Positions 16,942 through 24,559 of a DNA stretch of 37,305 nucleotides are shown piece after piece (position 1 is the stretch's first letter; each line of letters begins with the position of its first letter). Position numbers and translations under genes: made by a program. The stretch comes from CAYOEZ01 sp964402955 (GTDB lineage: Bacteria > Chloroflexota > DTOL01 > DAOUCN01): positions 1 to 37,305 of the forward strand of contig CAYOEZ010000017.1 in the NCBI GenBank assembly GCA_964402955.1, given 5' to 3'. Below the pieces are notes generated by a model, which saw only the letters and a program-made list of their open reading frames with translations, was not told the origin of the DNA and made no database searches.

Positions 16942-17640
16942 ATGCGCGTTACAGCGTTAATTGTCGCTGCGGGTATTGGCTCGCGCATAGGCGGGCCAGT
17001 CAACAAGCATCTGCTGCTGATTGCCGGGCGACCCGTCCTGGCGCATACACTGTGCGCGTTTCAGGCCTGTCCTGCCATCGATGACATTGTGCTTGTTGCC
17101 GGGCAGGATCGGCTGGATGTGTATCAGGCGATCGCAACAGACGAGGGCATCACGAAGCTGCGCTCCATCGTGCCGGGCGGAGAGACGCGCCAGGACTCGT
17201 CGACCAACGGCCTGGCTGCCGTGGGCGACGCTGACATTGTTTGCGTCCATGACGGGGCACGTCCGCTGGTCACTCAACAGGTCATTACCGATGCTGTGCA
17301 GCAGGCAGCGCTGCATGGCGCTGCAATCGTGGCCGTGCCGGTCAAGGATACGATCAAACTGAGTACTGAGACCGGGTTTGTGCAGGAGACGCTGCAACGA
17401 GAACTGCTGTGGCAGGTACAGACGCCGCAGGCGTTCCGCACAGAGTTGCTGCGCCGGGCGCAGAGCGCGGTGCAGGGCGTGTTTGTGGGTACGGATGATT
17501 CTGTGCTTGTCGAGCGGATGGGGCTGCCGGTCAAGATCGTGCGTGGCGACTATAGCAACATCAAGATCACGACGGTGGATGATCTGGTGGTGGCCGAATA
17601 CTTGTTGCAGCAGATGAAGCAGGGAGCATGTAGAGCATGA
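16942..17640 (+). CDS. ispD: 2-C-methyl-D-erythritol 4-phosphate cytidylyltransferase
   Basis: Third MEP enzyme, joining CTP and MEP to give CDP-methylerythritol. The nucleotide-binding start TALIVAAGIGSRIGGPVNK has the G-rich loop with the conserved Arg and Lys. VPGGETRQDSSTNGL, VCVHDGARPLV, PVKDTIK, WQVQTPQAFR, GTDDSVLVE and VRGDYSNIKITT follow in family order. Length is 232 residues. ATG at 16942 has AGGAGAGG immediately upstream. The stop overlaps the ispF start by four bases (ATGA at 17637-17640). Confidence 0.97.
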   Translation: MRVTALIVAAGIGSRIGGPVNKHLLLIAGRPVLAHTLCAFQACPAIDDIVLVAGQDRLDVYQAIATDEGITKLRSIVPGGETRQDSSTNGLAAVGDADIVCVHDGARPLVTQQVITDAVQQAALHGAAIVAVPVKDTIKLSTETGFVQETLQRELLWQVQTPQAFRTELLRRAQSAVQGVFVGTDDSVLVERMGLPVKIVRGDYSNIKITTVDDLVVAEYLLQQMKQGACRA

Positions 17641-18119
17641 TACGTATTGGACTGGGGCAGGACAGCCATGCCTTTGAACAGGACGGAAGCGCGAAGCCGC
17701 TCATTCTGGGCGGCGTTGTTTTCCCGGGCCATCCTGGACTGCTGGCCAACTCAGACGGCGACGTGGTGCTGCACGCGCTGTTCAATGCGCTGTCGCAGGC
17801 CGTCGGCAAACGCTCACTTGGCGTGTATGCCGATCCGATCTGCCGGCAGGGCGTCACGGACAGCCGGGCATACCTGCGCGTTGCTCTTGACATGGTGCGC
17901 GACGCAGGGTACACTATCAACAACGTGGGCGTGAGCATCGAAGCGCGCCGTCCAAAGATCGAGCCCATGGCAGAGCAGATGAAGCGCAGCCTGTGCGAGC
18001 TTCTTGCTGTCGCCGACGATCAGGTCGGCATCACCGCCACGACCGGCGAAGGGCTGACTGCCTTTGGCCGGGGTGAAGGGATTCAGGTCTTCGTCATTGT
18101 GAGTCTCACAAAGGAATAG
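17637..18119 (+). CDS. ispF: 2-C-methyl-D-erythritol 2,4-cyclodiphosphate synthase
   Basis: Forms the cyclic diphosphate from CDP-ME 2-phosphate and works as a trimer with a zinc ion in each active site. The zinc ligands are visible as GQDSHAF (Asp and His) and SDGDVVLHAL (His). The C-terminal ITATTGEGLTAFGRGEGI contains the family's Thr/Glu-rich turn. Length 160 residues is typical. It overlaps ispD by 4 nt and ispE follows after 11 nt, so ispD-ispF-ispE are translated as a coupled set. Confidence 0.97.
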   Translation: MIRIGLGQDSHAFEQDGSAKPLILGGVVFPGHPGLLANSDGDVVLHALFNALSQAVGKRSLGVYADPICRQGVTDSRAYLRVALDMVRDAGYTINNVGVSIEARRPKIEPMAEQMKRSLCELLAVADDQVGITATTGEGLTAFGRGEGIQVFVIVSLTKE

Positions 18120-18130
18120 CACGAACGACC

Positions 18131-18994
18131 ATGGCTGAACTCAGCATCAATGCCTACGCCAAAATCAACCTGACCCTGGAAGTGGTGCGCCGCTTGCCGA
18201 CGGGTTACCACGAGTTGCGCACCGTTTTTCAGCAGATCGAGCTCTGTGACGAACTGCTGCTGGCCGACAGTCACGGCGACGGCATCGATCTATCGTGCGA
18301 TCACGCCGGACTGCCTTTGGGGCCTACTAATTTGGTGTGGCGTGCGGCGGATCTGCTGCGCCGCCGCTTCTGCCCGCAGCGCGGGGTGCGCATTGCGCTG
18401 CGCAAGCGTATCCCCGTCGGCGGAGGGCTGGCCGGCGGCAGCACGGACGCCGCGGCGACCCTGCTCGGCCTGAGCGAGCTGTGGCATCTGCATCTGCCAG
18501 AGGCTGAGTTGCTGTGCCTGGGAGCGGAGTTGGGCATGGACGTTCCCTTCTGTATCATGGGGGGGACGGCGCTAGGAACGGGGCGAGGTGAGTGTTTGCA
18601 GCCTCTGCCCTGCCTGTCGTCCTTCCCCACTGTCATAGCGCACCCGGGCGCGTCGGTGTCGACGGCTGAGGCCTACGCCAGCTTGCGCCCCGATCAGATG
18701 GGCGGCGGCGCCAGGAGCGAGGCCATGATGCACGCCATTCGCTGCGCGGACCACAAGGCTGTCGCTGCGGGACTGTATAACGTTTTCGAACAGAATATCG
18801 GCGCCCGTCTACCGGGTATCGCTCGTATCAAGTCGCGCATGCTCGACAGCGGGGCGTGGAATGCGGCATTGACCGGGTCAGGCGCATGCGTCTTTGCCCT
18901 GACCGGATCGATGGACGCGGCCCATGCCATTGCTGAGGCTGTGCGCAGCGAATTTCCACACGTATTTGTCACTCAGACGCGGGCGCCAGTGTAG
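18131..18994 (+). CDS. ispE: 4-diphosphocytidyl-2-C-methyl-D-erythritol kinase
   Basis: A GHMP kinase that phosphorylates CDP-methylerythritol with ATP. Family motifs are AYAKINLTLEV, GYHELRTVFQQIEL, the ATP-binding Gly-rich loop IPVGGGLAGGSTDAAATL, DVPFCIMGGTALGTGRGE and the third motif ALTGSGACVFAL. The 287-residue length is normal. ATG at 18131 starts 11 nt after ispF with no strong ribosome binding site, in keeping with coupled translation. Confidence 0.97.
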   Translation: MAELSINAYAKINLTLEVVRRLPTGYHELRTVFQQIELCDELLLADSHGDGIDLSCDHAGLPLGPTNLVWRAADLLRRRFCPQRGVRIALRKRIPVGGGLAGGSTDAAATLLGLSELWHLHLPEAELLCLGAELGMDVPFCIMGGTALGTGRGECLQPLPCLSSFPTVIAHPGASVSTAEAYASLRPDQMGGGARSEAMMHAIRCADHKAVAAGLYNVFEQNIGARLPGIARIKSRMLDSGAWNAALTGSGACVFALTGSMDAAHAIAEAVRSEFPHVFVTQTRAPV

Positions 18995-19010
18995 CTCTGG
19001 CCCCGCTATC

Positions 19011-19038
19011 TTGACACTTCAAGACGTTGAACAATACT
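19011..19038 (+). promoter_or_regulatory. Possible internal promoter before ispG
   Basis: A consensus -35 TTGACA (19011-19016) is followed after 16 bp by AATACT (19033-19038). Transcription would start near 19045, at the ispG ribosome binding site. The -10 is imperfect. Confidence 0.4.
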
Positions 19039-19058
19039 CCCCAGGGAGGGGATAGACG

Positions 19059-20156
19059 ATGATTACGCGACGTAGAACAAAGCCACTGAGCATCGGCAAT
19101 GTGACCATTGGCGGCGGCGCTCCAATTGTGGTGCAGTCTATGTGCAGCACCGACACACGCGATGTCGCCGCAACAGTGCAGCAGATCAAGGAACTGGAGG
19201 AAGCAGGCTGCGAGGTTGTGCGCGTGGCTGTGCCAACCATGGCAGCGGCGCACGCCATTCCCGAGATCAAGAGGCAGATGCGCATTCCCCTGGTGGCCGA
19301 CATACACTTCGACTATGAGCTAGCCCTGGCGGCGATCGAGGGCGGCGTTGATGCGCTGCGCCTCAATCCCGGCAACATCCGCAAGCGCGAGCAGGTCGAG
19401 GCTGTCGTGCGCAAGTGCAAGGAACGGCGCATCCCGATGCGGATCGGCGTCAACGCCGGTTCTTTGCCGCCCGAAGACCCGTCTGCGGCGGCTCGCGAAG
19501 AGAAAGCCACAATGAGCGCAGAGGAGTGGATCGCCAGGCGCATGGTTGATGCTGCGCTCGGCCATATCCGTATTCTCGAAGACCTCGACTACGACACGAT
19601 CAAGGTCTCGCTGAAGGCGTTCGATGTGCCGACCACCGTCGCCGCCTACCGGCTGATGGCGACGAAGGTCAACTACCCGTTCCATCTGGGTATCACCGAA
19701 GCCGGGTTGACCGAGAGCGGCTCGATCCGTTCGGCGGTGGGGTTGGGCATCCTGCTCAATGAGGGCCTGGGCGATACGGTTCGTGTCTCTCTGACCGATC
19801 ATCCCCGCGAGGAAGTGCGCGTCGCCTTCGAGGTGCTGAAGGCTCTCGACTTACGCATCAAGACGCCAACGCTCATTGCCTGCCCAACCTGTGGCCGCAC
19901 CGAGGTCAATCTCATCCCCATCGCCAACCAGGTGAACGAGTATCTGCGCACCGTCGGCAAGCCGATCACTGTTGCCGTCATGGGCTGCGTGGTCAACGGT
20001 CCGGGCGAGGCGCGTATGGCCGATGTGGGCATCGCTGGCGGCAGGGGTAAGGCGGTGCTTTTCCGCAAGGGCGCGGTGGTGCGTACGGTGCCCGAAAGTG
20101 AGATTGTCGCTGCTCTGATGGCGGAGATCGACAAGATCGAAGCCGAAATGGCATAA
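19059..20156 (+). CDS. ispG: 4-hydroxy-3-methylbut-2-en-1-yl diphosphate synthase
   Basis: Sixth MEP step: reductive ring opening of MEcPP to HMBPP by a 4Fe-4S enzyme. The TIM-barrel part shows IVVQSMCSTDTRD, VADIHFDYELAL and ALRLNPGNI; the cluster domain has IACPTCGRTEVNL and VMGCVVNGPGEARMADVG with the three Cys and the conserved Glu. The 365-residue length is the common bacterial form without the extra domain of plant enzymes. GGGAGGGG lies 7 nt before ATG 19059. Gene order here is ispE-ispG-isomerase. Confidence 0.97.
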   Translation: MITRRRTKPLSIGNVTIGGGAPIVVQSMCSTDTRDVAATVQQIKELEEAGCEVVRVAVPTMAAAHAIPEIKRQMRIPLVADIHFDYELALAAIEGGVDALRLNPGNIRKREQVEAVVRKCKERRIPMRIGVNAGSLPPEDPSAAAREEKATMSAEEWIARRMVDAALGHIRILEDLDYDTIKVSLKAFDVPTTVAAYRLMATKVNYPFHLGITEAGLTESGSIRSAVGLGILLNEGLGDTVRVSLTDHPREEVRVAFEVLKALDLRIKTPTLIACPTCGRTEVNLIPIANQVNEYLRTVGKPITVAVMGCVVNGPGEARMADVGIAGGRGKAVLFRKGAVVRTVPESEIVAALMAEIDKIEAEMA

Positions 20157-20163
20157 ACGGAGC

Positions 20164-20235
20164 GCGCCCGCGAGACGCCCAGCCCCCCTTCCCCCCAACT
20201 TTGGGGGGAAGGGGGGCTGGCCATCTCGCGGGCGC
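20164..20235. repeat. Long G/C-run hairpin between ispG and the isomerase gene
   Basis: An outer 12-bp stem (GCGCCCGCGAGA with its complement) is followed by a 3x3 internal loop and an inner 18-bp stem made of CCAG, a C6-TT-C6 run and the matching G runs around AACTTT. It lies 7 nt after the ispG stop and 7 nt before the next start. No T-run is present. It looks like a dispersed palindromic repeat that has landed in an operon spacer. Confidence 0.88.
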
Positions 20236-20242
20236 ATGAGGA

Positions 20243-21313
20243 ATGAGAAGAATGGTAGATCTGGACAAACTGGATCTGACGCGGCTCGACCCCGATGACA
20301 TGCTGCGGCGTGTGCGCGAGTTGCCCCGCCAGTGCGAGGACGCCTGGGACAATGCCCGGTCGCTGCAGTTGCCGGCCGGCTACGCGCATGTGACCAACAT
20401 TGTGGTGCTTGGCATGGGCGGTTCGGCGATCGGCGGCGATCTGGCGCGCACGCTGGCGCAGAACGATTGCCCCGTTCCCATCACCGTTTGTCGTGAGTAT
20501 GACCTGCCTGCCTACGCGACAAAGAACACGCTCGTGATCGGCTCCAGCTATTCGGGCGGTACCGAGGAAACGCTGTCGGCTTTCGCCCAGGCAGCCCGCC
20601 GCGGCTGCAAACTGATGGCGCTGACAACGGGTGGCCAGATCGCCGCCGATGCCCGCGCCTACGGCGCGCCAGTCTTGACCTTCTCGTATGCATCACAACC
20701 ACGTGGGGCGCTCGGCTACGGGTTTGTGTCGCTGCTGGCGGTGCTCCACAAATTGAGCTTGATCCCTGATCCCTGCCCCGCTTTGCAGGAGGCGGTTGCT
20801 CTGATGCAGAGTGAGCAGCGCGATCTGTTGCCCGAGGTCGACAAAGAGCACAATCCCGCCAAGCAGCTGGCGCTCAAGTTCTATGATCGGCTCCCTGTGT
20901 TCTATGGCGCGGGTATTCTGTCCGAGGTGGCGCGGCGCTGGAAGGGGCAAGTGAACGAGAACGGAAAGTCCTGGGCGTTCTATGACATTATGCCTGAATT
21001 GAACCACAACTCCGTCGTCGGCTTCGAGTTGCCGGCGTCGTTGTTGCCTCATCTGCTGGTTGTCAGCCTGGAAGCTCCGGCTGACCACGTGCGCGTGGCT
21101 GTGCGGCAGAAGGTGACGCGCGATCTCCTAGAGAAGTCGGGAGTGCAGGTCGAGGTGGTGCGGGCGCAAGGGAAGAGCGCGTTGGCGCAGATGCTGTGGA
21201 CAATTCATCTAGGCGATTTCGCCAGCTACTATCTGGCCGGTCTGAACAAGGTTGACCCCACGCCCGTGGCCCTGATCGCATATCTGAAGCAGAAACTGGC
21301 TGAGGCGACGTAG
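20243..21313 (+). CDS. Bifunctional phosphoglucose/phosphomannose isomerase
   Basis: The 356-residue protein has two SIS sugar-isomerase domains. The first carries VVLGMGGSAIGGDLAR and the phosphate-binding SSYSGGTEETLSA; the second has FYGAGILSEVARRWKGQ, the catalytic-type ELNHNSVVGFE and the C-terminal DFASYYLAGLNKVDPTPV. These features fit the archaeal/thermophile-type family acting on both glucose 6-phosphate and mannose 6-phosphate. ATG codons at 20243 and 20252 are both possible, and the second gives MVDLDKLDLTRLD. It is the last plus-strand gene of the cluster, separated from ispG by a long hairpin. Confidence 0.93.
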   Translation: MRRMVDLDKLDLTRLDPDDMLRRVRELPRQCEDAWDNARSLQLPAGYAHVTNIVVLGMGGSAIGGDLARTLAQNDCPVPITVCREYDLPAYATKNTLVIGSSYSGGTEETLSAFAQAARRGCKLMALTTGGQIAADARAYGAPVLTFSYASQPRGALGYGFVSLLAVLHKLSLIPDPCPALQEAVALMQSEQRDLLPEVDKEHNPAKQLALKFYDRLPVFYGAGILSEVARRWKGQVNENGKSWAFYDIMPELNHNSVVGFELPASLLPHLLVVSLEAPADHVRVAVRQKVTRDLLEKSGVQVEVVRAQGKSALAQMLWTIHLGDFASYYLAGLNKVDPTPVALIAYLKQKLAEAT

Positions 21314-21352
21314 GCACACGGAGCGTGTGACCACGTCTAGACTACTATCACA

Positions 21353-21478
21353 CATCAGCAAGGACGGCCTTCTTTACCGCTGAGACACCCGGTAGAGCGG
21401 GGTGAGCTTCGCAGAGAACACAGAGAAAATAAGTAAGAACTCAGTGTTCTCTGCGGTTGATTCACGCCCTCGCTGATG
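21353..21478. repeat. Composite hairpin repeat downstream of the isomerase gene
   Basis: Outer arms CATCAGCAAGG and CCTCGCTGATG (10 of 11 paired) enclose about 126 bp. Inside is a perfect 12-bp stem CGCAGAGAACAC/GTGTTCTCTGCG at 21410-21421 and 21444-21455, with the CAGAGAACACAGAG text of the element at 7768. It sits between convergent genes and could also serve as a bidirectional stop. Confidence 0.7.
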
Positions 21479-21496
21479 AAAAGTGCGGGCGTCGTA

Positions 21497-22021
21497 TTAT
21501 GTGCGACTGGCCAGCAGCAGACCGATGATCGTCTTGGCGTCGCGCACCTCGCCGGTCTCGATCATTCCGACGGCGTCGGCAAGCGGTATCCAATCAGTCG
21601 TAATATCTTCGTCGTCATCGAGCGTCGCCTCGGCAGGCTGCAAGTCTCGGGCAGCGAAGATGTGGATGTACTCGTTGCTGAAGCCGGGTGTGGTGTAGAA
21701 GCCGGCGAGCCGTTGCAGCGAGCCGGCGCTCAACCCGGTTTCCTCGGCCAGTTCGCGCCGGGCGGCCTCCTCAGGGCTTTCCCCGTCTTCCATGACCCCT
21801 GCCGGCAGTTCATACATCTCTTGCTCGACCGCCTTGCGAAACTGGCGTACAAGCAGTACGTTGCCGTCTTTGTCTAGTGGCATGACCGCCACCGCGTCGC
21901 GGCGCTCAACAATCTCACGTCGGGCCACGCCGCCATCTGCCAGTCGCACAGTATCGACGCGCAGGTTCACACCCCGCCCGAAGTAAACAAATTCCTGTGA
22001 TGTTGTTATCTCATTTCCCAC
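21497..22021 (-). CDS. NUDIX hydrolase, ADP-ribose pyrophosphatase-like
   Basis: The NUDIX box is complete: GVMEDGESPEEAARREL followed by AEETG, giving the metal-binding Glu residues. The preceding VLLVRQFRKAVEQEMYELPAG is typical of the ADP-ribose pyrophosphatase branch, as is the loop AGFYTTPGFSNEYIHIF. The likely role is to clear ADP-ribose or related nucleoside diphosphate sugars in the cytoplasm. GTG at 22021 has GGGGGAG 4 nt upstream and gives 174 residues; an in-frame TTG at 22039 would place that ribosome binding site inside the gene. The adjacent promoter would start near 22033, which supports the shorter start. Confidence 0.9.
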   Translation of the reverse strand: MGNEITTSQEFVYFGRGVNLRVDTVRLADGGVARREIVERRDAVAVMPLDKDGNVLLVRQFRKAVEQEMYELPAGVMEDGESPEEAARRELAEETGLSAGSLQRLAGFYTTPGFSNEYIHIFAARDLQPAEATLDDDEDITTDWIPLADAVGMIETGEVRDAKTIIGLLLASRT

Positions 22022-22039
22022 GAGACTCCCCCTTACCAA

Positions 22040-22068
22040 ATCCTAAACTAATGTAACGCTACCGGCAA
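22040..22068 (-). promoter_or_regulatory. Candidate promoter of the NUDIX gene
   Basis: On the minus strand TTGCCG (22068-22063) and TAGGAT (22045-22040) are 17 bp apart. The predicted start near 22033 leaves about 12 nt before the GTG, just enough for the ribosome binding site. Each box matches consensus at four of six positions. Confidence 0.4.
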
Positions 22069-22140
22069 TATTGTTTTATGAGACGCGCCCATATGACCCG
22101 AGGCAAAGCACTATTTCTCGCATTTGCCGGGCGCGCGCCA

Positions 22141-24177
22141 TCAAGCGAGCAGATCGAGCTCGCGTAGCAGCCGCCCGTAGTGCACAAGCAACTCCACGTC
22201 GCGCCTGCCCGTCTCCATCTCGACCAGATCAGCGATCTCGAGCAGGGTGCGCTTGCCGTCTGCCCAGTACATAGCCAGATCGACGAGCGCGGTGGGCGTC
22301 GCGGCGTGCTTACGGGTGGCGGCATACCAGGCGTCGCGCTGCTGCGGGCTGAGGCGTGAGAGGTAGCTATCAAGCTCGACCGGCCCGCGCAGGCGGCGCA
22401 GCGGTGTGATCGTTTGCGCCGCTTTGTCCCACTCGTCAAGCGTGCGCTCTTCCGCATTGGGTAGCTTACGCAGCCCCGCGCGCGTTGCAATGCCGCCGGC
22501 GACCTCGCTCTGAACCGTGATCTCGTTCCAGGCGATCGTTGCCGCCTCACTCTGCAGGGGGCGTAGCGCGGAGACGATGTCGCCTCCACCCAGCCGCTCC
22601 AACCAGGCAAGGATAGCTTGCTGGCGATCGGCCAGGTAGAGCAAGCGCTTCTTGAGGCGATCGAGGTCACGGGCAATGGCCGGACCGCTGGCCGCGTCTG
22701 TCTTTGACTGCCGGATGCACGTGCTGGCGTCCTGGCCGGTACGGGCGATGCGCGTCTTGTACGCTGTTTGTGCTTCGTACGCCAGCCAGACCGACTCCTC
22801 GCCGCCGGCGCCGGCCAGGAAGGCCGCGTAGGTTGCCGCGAGCAGCCCGGCGCGACGCAGGCTGGCCGGGTCCACTTTTTCGATCGTGTCGAACGAGGTG
22901 TGATAGAAGCGATCGGGCCATTCGATCAGCATCGGGCAGGGGATGCCGACGCTTGGGGCGGAGAGGATGTAGTGATCGCTGCTGCCGTTGAACGGGGTGT
23001 TTCCATAGCGGAAGAGGGCAAAGCTCCCCAGATCGTTGAGGCCGTGCGGCTCCTGGGCCAGCGTTTCCTGAATGGCGATCGCAAGTGTGTCCACCGGCGC
23101 AGCCATCGCCTCGGGCAGTCGCTCGACCAGGAAGCTACTGCCGCACAGTTCCTGATTCTCGCCCACCATGTCCAGGTTGATGGCGGCCACCGTTTTGGCG
23201 CGGCGCTGCTCATTTTGGGCCAGGTATGCGTATGTGCCGTATATCTCAGGGGGCAGGAGGAAACAGATGGTGCGTCGTGGCCGGGGCAAGCTGCCTGAGC
23301 CGATCAGAAGCTGCAACACACGCGCCGCCTCGAGGACGACGCCGACCCCGGAGGCATTGTCGTTGGCCGATGGCTGGGGATGGCAGATGTGAGCGACAAT
23401 GAGAACCTCCTCGTCTGTCTCGCCCTGAATGACAGCAGTGGGAGCGTCCATGTGGCCATCGACGAAGCGACTCTTGACGACCGCATGCAAACGGACGCTC
23501 TCGTTGCGCGCTGCCGCGGCGCGGATGGAGCGTCGCAGCTCTTCGCCCCGGCGCGGCGATAGCACAAAGCCGAAGCATTGTTTGTCCTCAGGCCGCCACC
23601 AAAATGATGTGTACTGGAGGGCTTCGGCGAGGTCGAAGGGAGGGCGCACCGGCGCCTGCTCGCGCATCCCGTCGTAGATGATACCCAGCGCGCCGCGCCG
23701 CTGCACAGCCAGGTCGTGCACGCGGCGGATGTTGTCCTTGGTCAGCACCAGCCTGCCGGCGACGTCCAGGTTGGCGTAGTCTTTCTCTTCCTGTCCATTC
23801 TCAAGCACGACTACCTCGGCCTCGATGCCGTCGGGCGCAGTGGGCGCGCTGCGTTGGATCAAAGAGAGCTTGTGCTCGCCGAAATCGGCCAGGAGACGCG
23901 CCTCCGACGCGGGCGACGCCAGGCGCAACTGCGCCTCGCTGCACTCCCACTCCTGCGGCATCAGCGCTGACCAGTAGCGGGTCTTGCCATCGCCGGCGAA
24001 GCGCAAGATCTCGCCCGTCAGGCCCAGACTGCGCAAGTAATCGTAGCAGTAGTCGGCGGCGGAGCGCAGCCCCGGGCTGGCCTGGACGCGATGATGACGG
24101 GCGATCTCTTCCACGTGGCGCAGGGCGCGCTGGCCGGAGTAGTGCTCAGACAGGAGATCAAGGATAGGTTTGAACAT
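22141..24177 (-). CDS. M28-type zinc aminopeptidase with PA-like insert and C-terminal helical domain
   Basis: The 678-residue protein has no signal peptide, so it should act in the cytoplasm. The peptidase core shows the M28 metal ligands in order: His in AHICHPQPSANDNASG with the Asp of NDN, Glu in PPEIYGTYAYL, Asp in INLDMVGENQEL and His in RFYHTSFDTIEKVD. A PA-like segment between about residues 100 and 240 precedes the second half of the core. The last 200 residues are helical and end with a winged-helix-like WADGKRTLLEIADLVEMETG segment, as in DUF4910-type relatives. It is probably an aminopeptidase; the substrate is unknown. ATG at 24177 has GAGG about 6 nt upstream. Confidence 0.88.
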   Translation of the reverse strand: MFKPILDLLSEHYSGQRALRHVEEIARHHRVQASPGLRSAADYCYDYLRSLGLTGEILRFAGDGKTRYWSALMPQEWECSEAQLRLASPASEARLLADFGEHKLSLIQRSAPTAPDGIEAEVVVLENGQEEKDYANLDVAGRLVLTKDNIRRVHDLAVQRRGALGIIYDGMREQAPVRPPFDLAEALQYTSFWWRPEDKQCFGFVLSPRRGEELRRSIRAAAARNESVRLHAVVKSRFVDGHMDAPTAVIQGETDEEVLIVAHICHPQPSANDNASGVGVVLEAARVLQLLIGSGSLPRPRRTICFLLPPEIYGTYAYLAQNEQRRAKTVAAINLDMVGENQELCGSSFLVERLPEAMAAPVDTLAIAIQETLAQEPHGLNDLGSFALFRYGNTPFNGSSDHYILSAPSVGIPCPMLIEWPDRFYHTSFDTIEKVDPASLRRAGLLAATYAAFLAGAGGEESVWLAYEAQTAYKTRIARTGQDASTCIRQSKTDAASGPAIARDLDRLKKRLLYLADRQQAILAWLERLGGGDIVSALRPLQSEAATIAWNEITVQSEVAGGIATRAGLRKLPNAEERTLDEWDKAAQTITPLRRLRGPVELDSYLSRLSPQQRDAWYAATRKHAATPTALVDLAMYWADGKRTLLEIADLVEMETGRRDVELLVHYGRLLRELDLLA

Positions 24178-24234
24178 GTTGTCCTCGCTGGAGTCGTCTT
24201 AATTAGTAGGTCGTTCGTCCGATCGTGCGCCGTC

Positions 24235-24264
24235 AGTATACTGCATGTGTCGGGGATTAAACAA
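24235..24264 (-). promoter_or_regulatory. Candidate promoter of the M28 peptidase gene
   Basis: On the minus strand TTGTTT (24264-24259) and TATACT (24240-24235) are 18 bp apart, giving a start near 24228 and a leader of about 50 nt. Confidence 0.5.
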
Positions 24265-24329
24265 GGCCATGCAGGAACGTAACCAGGGCCTGTGCAAAGC
24301 CCATTGACAGCCGCAATGATGCGTAGGGT

Positions 24330-24434
24330 CAGGTCTGAGACCTGCCTTCCCACGACCACACGGAGCATGCGGGCAGGTCTCAGACCTGCCTTCCCACGAC
24401 CACACGGAGCATGCGGGCAGGTTCAGACCTGCCC
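24330..24434. repeat. 44-bp tandem repeat with palindromic unit
   Basis: Two full units start at 24330 and 24374, and a partial third starts at 24418. Each opens with a palindrome of the type CAGGTCTGAGACCTG, followed by CCTTCCCACGACCACACGG and AGCATGCGGG. The units differ by single bases and the third has lost one base in the palindrome. A unit that is itself a hairpin suggests serial insertion or slippage of a dispersed palindrome. Confidence 0.9.
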
Positions 24435-24497
24435 CTACTCCGATGGGCGACTTTGCACAAGCCTTGGGAACGTAATGATTCAAGGATGGGGACAGAA

Positions 24498-24527
24498 ACA
24501 CCCGGCGCGATTACCTGCGCCGGGCGT
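24498..24527 (-). terminator. Terminator of the secreted propeller gene
   Basis: On the minus strand ACGCCCGGCGC pairs with GCGCCGGGTGT (11 bp with one wobble) around an 8-nt loop, followed by TTCTGT. It starts about 33 nt after the stop codon. Confidence 0.55.
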
Positions 24528-24559
24528 CTGACTACTGGTTACTGACGACTGCCATCTGT

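Larger units (their letters stand above)
24178..24559. other. Intergenic region with promoter, tandem repeat and terminator
   Basis: No gene is visible. From right to left it holds the terminator of the propeller gene (24498-24527), a 44-bp tandem repeat (24330-24434) and the peptidase promoter (24235-24264). Confidence 0.7.

Noticed and set aside
24330..24434. CRISPR array
   Set aside because: The units are tandem with no variable spacers between repeats, and no cas genes are present.
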